Made by a program: the position numbers and the translations under genes. Positions 1 to 5,224 of a stretch of 5,407 bases of DNA are shown here, piece by piece. The notes below the pieces were generated by a model. It did not search any database, was not told the DNA's origin, and saw only the letters and a program-made list of their open reading frames with translations. The stretch lies in NCBI GenBank assembly GCA_947591115.1, contig CANQCX010000134.1:1-5407 (forward strand). Direction: 5' to 3'. The DNA comes from an uncultured Lachnospiraceae bacterium. GTDB lineage: Bacteria; Bacillota; Clostridia; Lachnospirales; Lachnospiraceae. The stretch's first letter is position 1; every line of letters starts with the position of its first letter.

Positions 1-1
1 A

Positions 2-1243
2 ACGCCGGAGCTGGAATATTTTTATCCGAATGACGTACTGGTAACCGGATACGATATTATTTTCTTCTGGGTCATCCGTATGATCTTTTCCGGCTATGAG
101 CAGATGGGAAAGGCGCCGTTTTCTACGGTGCTGTTTCATGGTCTGGTAAGGGATTCGCAGGGGCGCAAGATGAGCAAATCGCTTGGAAACGGGATCGATC
201 CTCTGGAAGTGATCGATAAATACGGCGCGGATGCGCTGCGGCTGACGCTGATTACCGGAAACGCACCGGGAAATGATATGCGTTTTTACTGGGAACGGGT
301 GGAGGCGTCCCGCAATTTTGCCAACAAAGTATGGAATGCCTCGCGCTTTATTATGATGAATCTGGAAGGGAGCGGCGTAACGGAGCCGTCTCTGGAAAAG
401 CTGCATCCGGCGGATCGGTGGATTTTGTCAAAAGTCAATACCCTTGCCAAAGACGTGACCGAAAATATGGACAAATTTGAACTCGGGATTGCGGTGCAGA
501 AGGTCTATGATTTTATCTGGGATGAGTTCTGCGACTGGTATATCGAAATGGCGAAGGTGCGGACATACCGGAAGCAGGAGGAGCCGGAATCGGCAAATGC
601 GGCGCTCTGGACGCTGAAAACCGTTCTGACCGAAGCGTTGAAGCTGCTTCATCCGTATATGCCGTTTATCACAGAAGAAATTTTCTGCACGCTGCAGAGC
701 GAAGAAGAAACGATCATGCTTTCCGATTGGCCGCGCTATCGGGAGGAATGGAACTTCCCGAAGGAGGAAGCGGCGATCGAACATTGCAAGGATCTGGTCA
801 AAGGGGTTCGGAATGTCCGTACGGAAATGGACGTTCCGCCGTCGCGCAAGGCAAAACTGCTGATCGTATCGGAGGATCCTTCGCTTTGCGCGCTGTTTGA
901 GGAAAACCGCGAGGTCTATGTCAACCTTGCCTATACCAGTGAAATTACGGTAAGCAAAGAGAAGACCGCAGTCGGGGAAGATGCGGTATCGGTCGTCATA
1001 CCGGGGGCGGTCGCATATCTTCCGCTGGAGGATCTCGTAGATTTTGAAAAAGAAAAGGAGCGTCTGCTCAAAGAACAGGAAAAACTGACCAAAGAGCTGG
1101 CGCGTTCGAAAGGGATGCTTTCCAACGAGAAGTTTTTAAGTCATGCAAAACCGGAAAAAGTACAGGAAGAAAAAGAAAAACTCCAAAAATACGAGCAAAT
1201 GATGGCGCAGGTGCAAAAGAGACTGGCGCAGATGAAACAGTAA
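2..1243 (+). CDS. valS: Valyl-tRNA synthetase, C-terminal part (5' end outside window)
   Basis: This class Ia aminoacyl-tRNA synthetase charges tRNA-Val with valine in the cytoplasm. The reading frame is open from base 2, so the gene begins before the window; 413 residues are visible, about the last half of a protein usually near 880 residues. The second catalytic signature KMSKS is at 167-181, preceded by the end of the Rossmann catalytic domain (DIIFFWVIRM). A GADALR segment follows. The anticodon-binding helical domain then begins around RNFANKVWNASRF and includes DWYIEMAK and LLHPYMPFITEEIF. The last 70 or so residues (about 1034-1240) are rich in Lys and Glu and form the C-terminal tRNA-binding coiled-coil arm typical of bacterial ValRS. 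The gene ends with TAA and no terminator hairpin is seen after it, so some read-through into the next gene is possible. In B. subtilis valS is followed by folC; here it is not. Confidence 0.97.
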   Translation, partial: TPELEYFYPNDVLVTGYDIIFFWVIRMIFSGYEQMGKAPFSTVLFHGLVRDSQGRKMSKSLGNGIDPLEVIDKYGADALRLTLITGNAPGNDMRFYWERVEASRNFANKVWNASRFIMMNLEGSGVTEPSLEKLHPADRWILSKVNTLAKDVTENMDKFELGIAVQKVYDFIWDEFCDWYIEMAKVRTYRKQEEPESANAALWTLKTVLTEALKLLHPYMPFITEEIFCTLQSEEETIMLSDWPRYREEWNFPKEEAAIEHCKDLVKGVRNVRTEMDVPPSRKAKLLIVSEDPSLCALFEENREVYVNLAYTSEITVSKEKTAVGEDAVSVVIPGAVAYLPLEDLVDFEKEKERLLKEQEKLTKELARSKGMLSNEKFLSHAKPEKVQEEKEKLQKYEQMMAQVQKRLAQMKQ

Positions 1244-1272
1244 TTGCAATATTTTTCATATCATGTTATAGT
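1244..1272 (+). promoter_or_regulatory. Sigma-A-type extended -10 promoter for the FapA-family gene
   Basis: A -35 box TTGCAA (1244-1249) is separated by 17 nt from a -10 box TATAGT (1267-1272), which also carries an extended -10 TGT (1264-1266). The -35 box begins at the first base after the valS stop codon. Transcription would start near A1279 and leave a leader of about 31 nt. Box matches and spacing are seen directly; activity is inferred. Confidence 0.7.
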
Positions 1273-1297
1273 AAAGACATGAATACCCATTATAAAC

Positions 1298-1302
1298 AGG
1301 AG
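1298..1302 (+). promoter_or_regulatory. Ribosome binding site fixing the FapA-family start at 1310
   Basis: AGGAG lies 7 nt before ATG 1310. An in-frame TTG at 1304 would sit only 1 nt from this site and is therefore very unlikely to be the start. Confidence 0.8.
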
Positions 1303-1309
1303 TTTGTCT

Positions 1310-2707
1310 ATGGAAGAAAAGAAGCGGGAGATTATTGTTCGAACATCATATGACGAAATGGAGGCGTTTGTAATGCTTCCGGTCATTCCTTTTGATGAAA
1401 GTTATACGAAGGATGAGATCTATGCGGCGCTGGAGGCCAAGAGGGTTTCAAGCGGCGTAGACGACGCTTGCATTGACCGGATGATTTCCGAGCGTATTTT
1501 TGGCAGAGAATGTCTGGTTGCGAAAGGGGTTCCGGTAGTAGACGGAAAAGACGGATATTATGAATTCCAGTTCAATACGGATCTGAGTGCGAAACCGAAA
1601 GTCCGCGCGGACGGCTCCGTTGATTACTGGAGTATTCATGTTGTTGAAATTGTTGAGGAAGGGCAGGTCATTGCGATCTACCATGATCCGGTAGACGGAA
1701 AGAACGGCTGTACCGTAACCGGCAAGCCGTTAAACGCCAAGCGCGGACGTCCGCTGCCGCCGCTGACCGGACGCGGATTTGACCGTTCGGAGGACAATCA
1801 CGTTTATACCGCCAACACGACCGGCAAGATCGAAAAGAACGAAAGCCGGATCATGATCTTAGAGGTATATGAAATTTTCGGCAATGTCGATATGAAGACC
1901 GGCAATGTCGATTTTCGCGGCGACGTCATTGTACATGGGAATGTCACTCCGGGGATGAAGATCCATGCGACCGGCACCATTACGGTAGACGGGACGGTGG
2001 AGGCGTGTACGCTTGAGGCCGGAAAGGATATTATCCTTCGGGGCGGCGTGCTTGGAGCCAATCGGGCGGTCATCAAAACAAAAGCGAATCTATACGCAAA
2101 ATTCATGGAGTATGCCACGATCGAGGCCAACGGCTCCATTGAGGCCAGTTCGGCGTTAGACTGTATGATTACCTGTTACGACCGCATTTATATGAGCGGG
2201 AAAAAGGCGAATATCATCGGAGGCGTGGTCTATGCCGCTAAGGGAATCGAGGTTGATTGCTGCGGCAACGAAACAGAACTGAAAACCAGAGTAGAAGCCG
2301 GAGTGCACCGTACGCTGTTAAAGCAGTTATACGATCTTCAGGAGCAGGTCAACGAAGATACCCAGATCATCGAGAAGATCAATTTCGGCCTGCAGCAGTT
2401 TGAAGAGATGGCAAAAGAGAAAAATATGGACGTCAAGAACGACGAACGCCGGCTGGCGCTCCTTCGTGCGAGGATCATGCGGCAGGCGCAGCTGGCGACT
2501 TCTACCGATAAAGTAAAGCAGTTAAATGAGATCATGGAAAGAGCAAAAGGCGCGAAAATACGGGTTATCCATGAGATCTTTCCGGGAGTATCGGTGGTTA
2601 TCGACGATATTGTCCTAAACATGAAGGATTATCAGGAATCTGTGGAATTTGAGGAGAATGCCGGCAAGGTTCGGATGTTTTCCATTAAGGACGAACTTGT
2701 CGGATAA
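1310..2707 (+). CDS. FapA (DUF342) family protein
   Basis: This 465-residue protein has no signal peptide or membrane segment and is likely cytoplasmic. Residues about 10-185 resemble the FapA N-terminal domain, including the Gly/Pro-rich stretch around GCTVTGKPL (133-141) that is typical of the family. Residues about 188-330 form a right-handed beta-helix-like repeat with regular GNV, GDV and GTI turns. Residues about 335-415 are a helical coiled coil, and a short beta domain with HEIFPGVSVVI (421-431) ends the protein. Family knowledge: DUF342 includes FapA of Vibrio, which is tied to polar flagellar assembly and sugar-PTS signalling, and its beta-helix resembles the MinC C-terminal domain. 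Many Clostridia carry such proteins with no assigned role, so no function is assigned here. The gene has its own promoter and appears to be monocistronic, followed by a candidate terminator at 2764. A 13-bp direct repeat (1879-1891 and 1900-1912) encodes consecutive beta-helix rungs. Confidence 0.88.
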   Translation: MEEKKREIIVRTSYDEMEAFVMLPVIPFDESYTKDEIYAALEAKRVSSGVDDACIDRMISERIFGRECLVAKGVPVVDGKDGYYEFQFNTDLSAKPKVRADGSVDYWSIHVVEIVEEGQVIAIYHDPVDGKNGCTVTGKPLNAKRGRPLPPLTGRGFDRSEDNHVYTANTTGKIEKNESRIMILEVYEIFGNVDMKTGNVDFRGDVIVHGNVTPGMKIHATGTITVDGTVEACTLEAGKDIILRGGVLGANRAVIKTKANLYAKFMEYATIEANGSIEASSALDCMITCYDRIYMSGKKANIIGGVVYAAKGIEVDCCGNETELKTRVEAGVHRTLLKQLYDLQEQVNEDTQIIEKINFGLQQFEEMAKEKNMDVKNDERRLALLRARIMRQAQLATSTDKVKQLNEIMERAKGAKIRVIHEIFPGVSVVIDDIVLNMKDYQESVEFEENAGKVRMFSIKDELVG

Positions 2708-2752
2708 AAGAGTTTTCTGCGATATTTTTTCAAAAACATGATACGATTATGC

Positions 2753-2780
2753 TTGCATATCAGAGCCACTATATTATAAT
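2753..2780 (+). promoter_or_regulatory. Promoter for the 57-residue protein and zinc-ribbon/TPR gene pair
   Basis: A -35 box TTGCAT (2753-2758), a 16-nt spacer and a perfect -10 box TATAAT (2775-2780) are present. Transcription would start near 2787, giving a leader of about 40 nt before ATG 2827. The left arm of a 12-bp inverted repeat fills most of the spacer and reaches the first T of the -10 box. The right arm begins at about +3. A repressor could therefore use the same dyad. Confidence 0.65.
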
Positions 2781-2803
2781 GTTAGGAGAATATAGTGGCT
2801 TTT
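2764..2803 (+). terminator. Candidate Rho-independent terminator of the FapA-family gene, overlapping the next promoter
   Basis: The arms 2764-2775 (AGCCACTATATT) and 2789-2800 (AATATAGTGGCT) are a perfect 12-bp inverted repeat around a 13-nt loop. A short run of four T residues (2800-2803) follows. The outer half of the stem is G+C-containing and the inner half is all A/T. The T run is short for a strong terminator, so the repeat could instead, or also, be an operator. It lies 56 nt after the FapA-family stop codon. Confidence 0.55.
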
Positions 2804-2814
2804 GCGTTGTATGG

Positions 2815-2821
2815 AAGGAGG
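2815..2821 (+). promoter_or_regulatory. Strong ribosome binding site fixing the start at 2827
   Basis: AAGGAGG ends 5 nt before ATG 2827. Upstream in-frame ATG codons at 2749 and 2779 lie before or inside the promoter and lack such a site, so they are unlikely starts. Confidence 0.9.
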
Positions 2822-2826
2822 TTTCC

Positions 2827-3000
2827 ATGATCAATTTTGAAGAAGAATTAAAGAATTTTCAGCCGAGCCTTGAAGTCGAGGAGGCGGAGTCCGCGATATA
2901 CAATCATGACCTGACGGATGTTACCGATATCATTACGGAGATGCTGCACGAATTCCGGCAGACAAACAGCAATCATCAGTCAGGAGAGAGGTTATTATGA
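2827..3000 (+). CDS. Small acidic protein of unknown function (57 residues)
   Basis: I do not recognise a named family. The protein has 13 Asp/Glu against 3 Lys/Arg, so its net charge is about -10. It has no Cys, no signal peptide and no membrane segment. Residues 1-43 look largely helical, with two amphipathic stretches (EEELKNFQ and about 19-43) separated near Pro13. The tail (44-57) is polar and probably disordered. The gene is real by several signs: an ideal ribosome binding site, a near-consensus promoter just upstream, and an ATGA overlap in which its TGA stop (2998-3000) shares bases with the ATG of the next gene. That 4-nt overlap suggests translational coupling and roughly matched synthesis with the zinc-ribbon/TPR membrane protein. 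An inference is that it binds the cytoplasmic part of that protein or regulates it. Confidence 0.8.
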   Translation: MINFEEELKNFQPSLEVEEAESAIYNHDLTDVTDIITEMLHEFRQTNSNHQSGERLL

Positions 3001-4364
3001 TTTGTTATCGATGCGGCGAAGAAGCGGGGATGGAGGCGGTCTGCCCATCCTGCGGAACGGATCTGAAGATTTTTTTACGAGCGGCGAAAATGGCGAACGC
3101 CTATTACAATGACGGTTTGGAGAAAGCGGGCGTCCGCAATCTTTCGGGAGCGATCCTGAGTTTAAAAAGCTGCTTAAAGCTGAATAAGTACCATATCGAT
3201 GCAAGGAATCTGCTCGGACTGGTTTATTACGAGATGGGCGAGGTGGTAGACGCGCTCAGCGAATGGGTAATCAGCAAGAGCTATCAGCCGATTGAAAACC
3301 GCGCAAGCCGGTATCTTGAGGAGATCCAGCAGAATCCAAGCCGGCTGGAGACGGTCAACCAGACGATCAAGAAATACAATCAGGCATTGCTTTACTGCAG
3401 GCAGGACAGCAGGGATCTGGCGATCATCCAGCTAAAAAAAGTGCTTTCCCTGAATCCGAAGCTGGTCAAAGGGCATCAGCTTCTGGCGCTGCTGTATCTT
3501 CAGGAAAATAAGCTGGAGCTTGCGAAAAAAACGCTGCGCAATGCGGGGAAGATCGATACCGACAATACGACGACGCTGCGTTATCTGAAAGAAGTCAATA
3601 CAAGGCTGCGTGAGAGCGGAGCGGCAAAAAAACCAAAGCAGGACGATCTGATCTCCTATCAGAGCGGAAACGAAACGATCATCATGCCAAAACGGTTTAA
3701 GGAAAGTTCCATCGGCTCCACGCTCATTTACATTATCATCGGACTTCTGGTTGGCGCGGCGGTTACCAGTTTTCTGATCGTTCCCAATGTCAGGAAGCTG
3801 GCCAAAGACGATGCCCGAAAGCAGCTTTTGAGCGCAAATGATACGATTACGACCAACGAGCAGCAGATCGCATCGTTACAGGCGCAGGTGGATGAGCTGC
3901 AGACGCAGGTGGATTCGGCGGAAAGCAATTCTGCCCAGATACAGGCGAAAGCCGGCGTTTATGAGCAATTGATGAATGCTTACGCCTCGTTTAACGCCGG
4001 AGATATCGTCGGGGCGGGGACGGCTTTAGAAGCGGTCGATACCGCTTATCTCAATGAAAGCGCGCAGTCCCTTTACCAGTCGCTGAATGAACAGGTCAAT
4101 GCACAGTATCTGACGCAGCTTTATGACGAAGGATATGCGAAATATCACGATGGGGATTATGCGGAGGCAGTGACTCGTTTAAAAGAAGTGGTGGATAAAG
4201 ATCAGGATTATCGGGACGGCATGGCCGCCTATTATCTGGCGCAGGCGTACCGCAGAGGCGGAGATCTTGCTTCTGCCAAGCCGTATTATCAATATATTAT
4301 TGACAATTATCCGAATACGGAGAGGGCGCGAACGGCCGCCAATTATGTCAACAAAGAAGAATAA
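2997..4364 (+). CDS. Zinc-ribbon, TPR, single-pass membrane protein with C-terminal TPRs
   Basis: The 455-residue protein starts with a zinc ribbon made of two CxxC knuckles (C3/C6 and C16/C19). Tetratricopeptide-like helix pairs follow at about 33-100 and 124-191. A basic, polar linker (about 201-238) leads to one hydrophobic segment at about 240-263 (3714-3785). Next comes a coiled coil at about 268-318 with QAQVDEL-type heptads, then further TPR-like repeats at about 321-356 and 372-445, including YAKYHDGDYAEAV. With no signal peptide, the likely topology is zinc ribbon and first TPR set in the cytoplasm, and coiled coil and second TPR set outside. Positive charge flanks both sides of the membrane segment, so charge alone does not settle this. 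TPRs are protein-binding scaffolds and no enzyme motif is seen. The gene overlaps the previous one by 4 nt, has a purine-rich site at 2982-2991, and is closed by a terminator at 4372. It sits immediately upstream of spoIIA; in B. subtilis dacF lies there instead. Function is unknown. Confidence 0.9.
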   Translation: MICYRCGEEAGMEAVCPSCGTDLKIFLRAAKMANAYYNDGLEKAGVRNLSGAILSLKSCLKLNKYHIDARNLLGLVYYEMGEVVDALSEWVISKSYQPIENRASRYLEEIQQNPSRLETVNQTIKKYNQALLYCRQDSRDLAIIQLKKVLSLNPKLVKGHQLLALLYLQENKLELAKKTLRNAGKIDTDNTTTLRYLKEVNTRLRESGAAKKPKQDDLISYQSGNETIIMPKRFKESSIGSTLIYIIIGLLVGAAVTSFLIVPNVRKLAKDDARKQLLSANDTITTNEQQIASLQAQVDELQTQVDSAESNSAQIQAKAGVYEQLMNAYASFNAGDIVGAGTALEAVDTAYLNESAQSLYQSLNEQVNAQYLTQLYDEGYAKYHDGDYAEAVTRLKEVVDKDQDYRDGMAAYYLAQAYRRGGDLASAKPYYQYIIDNYPNTERARTAANYVNKEE

Positions 4365-4371
4365 GGATTAC

Positions 4372-4412
4372 AAAAGACGTCAATGGAAGAAAATTCCGAG
4401 GCGTCTTTTTTT
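4372..4412 (+). terminator. Rho-independent terminator after the zinc-ribbon/TPR gene
   Basis: The arm 4372-4381 (AAAAGACGTC) pairs with 4400-4409 (GGCGTCTTTT) as 10 pairs including one T-G wobble. Inside it, GGAA (4385-4388) pairs with TTCC (4394-4397) around a 5-nt loop. Seven T residues (4406-4412) follow. The hairpin begins 7 nt after the stop codon at 4362-4364 and should separate this unit from spoIIA. Confidence 0.85.
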
Positions 4413-4425
4413 ATGTTATAAGAAT
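4394..4425 (+). promoter_or_regulatory. Likely spoIIA operon promoter (sigma class uncertain)
   Basis: Only about 50 nt separate the terminator from spoIIAA, so the promoter should lie here. Two readings overlap. A sigma-A-type extended -10, TGT-TATAAG (4414-4422), has a poor -35 TTCCGA (4394-4399) at 17 nt. A sigma-H-type -10 with GAAT (4422-4425) has a poor -35 with AGG (4399-4401), about 1 nt beyond the usual spacing. In B. subtilis spoIIA is transcribed by sigma H with Spo0A~P. In either reading the -35 region lies within the terminator hairpin. Confidence 0.45.
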
Positions 4426-4453
4426 CTATGTCATAAAAATAGAGAGCAAAGAC

Positions 4454-4459
4454 AGGAGG
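4454..4459 (+). promoter_or_regulatory. Ribosome binding site fixing the SpoIIAA start at 4465
   Basis: A perfect AGGAGG ends 5 nt before ATG 4465. The frame is open further upstream, but that extension would run through the terminator and into the preceding gene. Confidence 0.92.
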
Positions 4460-4464
4460 AAAAG

Positions 4465-4791
4465 ATGGACAAAGAGTATCAGATTCAAGGAACCAGAATG
4501 AAATTTTGGATGCCGAAGGAAGTGGATCATCATAAGGCGGCTGCGCTGCGTGATCAGCTTGACCGGCTGATCGAGATGCATCAGATTCGGGAACTGATTC
4601 TGGATTTTTCAGAAACGGAATTTATGGACAGCTCCGGAATCGGAGTCATCATCGGGAGAACAAAAACGATCGGATTTTATGGAGGAAAGGTGGAGGCGGT
4701 CAATCTCAGCGCGCAGGTAAAAAAGATATGCTGCGCGTCGGGCCTGCACCGGTTGATCAACATAAGGGAGGTAGCGGAAAATGACGGATAA
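4465..4791 (+). CDS. spoIIAA: Anti-sigma F factor antagonist SpoIIAA (STAS domain)
   Basis: This 108-residue single STAS-domain protein is the anti-anti-sigma factor of the forespore switch. Unphosphorylated, it attacks the SpoIIAB-sigma F complex and frees sigma F; phosphorylated by SpoIIAB it is inactive, and the phosphatase SpoIIE restores it. The signature FMDSSGIGVIIGR matches B. subtilis SpoIIAA around its phosphorylated Ser58, which makes Ser56 the predicted site here. The family DHH motif is at 21-23 and SGLHRLI (92-98) matches the conserved C-terminal helix region. It is about 9 residues shorter than the B. subtilis protein (117 by my recollection). An adjacent Cys pair (C89-C90) replaces Phe-Asp of B. 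subtilis, with no known meaning. Its last 11 nt overlap the start of spoIIAB, suggesting coupled translation. It is the first gene of the operon. Confidence 0.95.
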   Translation: MDKEYQIQGTRMKFWMPKEVDHHKAAALRDQLDRLIEMHQIRELILDFSETEFMDSSGIGVIIGRTKTIGFYGGKVEAVNLSAQVKKICCASGLHRLINIREVAENDG

Positions 4792-5224
4792 AAAAACAAA
4801 CCACATGCATCTGTATTTTGATGCGCGCTCCGTAAATGAGGGATTTGCCCGAATGGTAGTCAGCGCGTTTTTAACGGAAATGAATCCCACGCTGGAAGAA
4901 TTGTCGGATGTCAAAACGGCGGTTTCGGAAGCGGTTACCAATGCGATCGTGCATGGATATTCTACGGAAGCGCAGCAGGTGGAGCTGATCTGCGACCGGA
5001 ATGAGGATGAACTTACGGTAACCGTATCGGATCGGGGCGTCGGGATCGCGGATATCCCTGCCGCCATGCAGCCGTTTTATACCACAAAACCTGAGCAGGA
5101 GCGTACGGGAATGGGATTTGCATTTATGGAGGCGTTTATGGACGAGGTACGGGTAGAATCCGTTCCCGGCGAAGGGACAAGGGTTACCATGAAAAAATGC
5201 ATAGGAAGGGAAAATGGGCGCTGA
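4781..5224 (+). CDS. spoIIAB: Anti-sigma F factor and serine kinase SpoIIAB
   Basis: This 147-residue GHKL-fold protein binds sigma F to keep it silent and phosphorylates SpoIIAA on serine using ATP. The N box EAVTNAIVHGY carries Glu50 and Asn54, which match the catalytic Glu46 and Mg-binding Asn50 of B. subtilis SpoIIAB. The G1 box is DRGVGI (84-89), FYTTKPE (99-105) matches the ATP lid, and the G2 box is RTGMGFAFM (108-116). Arg24 lines up with B. subtilis Arg20, which contacts sigma F and SpoIIAA. Its length equals that of the B. subtilis protein within one or two residues. ATG 4781 is certain as a start: an in-frame TAG (4772-4774) lies just before it, and AAGGGAGG (4764-4771) precedes it by 9 nt. 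It overlaps both neighbours by 11 nt, which fits the need for balanced amounts of kinase, antagonist and sigma factor. Confidence 0.96.
   Translation: MTDKKTNHMHLYFDARSVNEGFARMVVSAFLTEMNPTLEELSDVKTAVSEAVTNAIVHGYSTEAQQVELICDRNEDELTVTVSDRGVGIADIPAAMQPFYTTKPEQERTGMGFAFMEAFMDEVRVESVPGEGTRVTMKKCIGRENGR

Noticed and set aside
286..1259. Several minus-strand open frames opposite valS (for example 428-784, 931-1125, 1068-1259)
   Set aside because: They lie wholly or almost wholly opposite a well-supported gene, have no ribosome binding site that I can see, and encode low-complexity Arg/Ser/Phe-rich sequence typical of antisense shadows.
1304..1309. A TTG start for the FapA-family protein at 1304
   Set aside because: It is only 1 nt from the ribosome binding site; ATG 1310 has proper spacing.
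1879..1912. A 13-bp direct repeat CGGCAATGTCGAT spaced by 21 nt
   Set aside because: It is explained by the repeated GNVD rung of the encoded beta-helix and is not a separate DNA element.
2712..2737. A possible terminator just after the FapA-family gene (T run at 2725-2730 beside an A run at 2732-2736)
   Set aside because: Any hairpin would be only A/T pairs with either a one-base loop or a 5-bp stem, so it is too weak to call.
3881..3917. A short direct repeat CGCAGGTGGAT
   Set aside because: It encodes successive coiled-coil heptads (AQVDELQ, TQVDSAE) and needs no DNA-level explanation.
4267..4464. A longer SpoIIAA starting at 4267
   Set aside because: The extra 66 residues would be encoded across the end of the TPR gene and the terminator hairpin. 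ATG 4465 has a perfect ribosome binding site and yields the usual family length.
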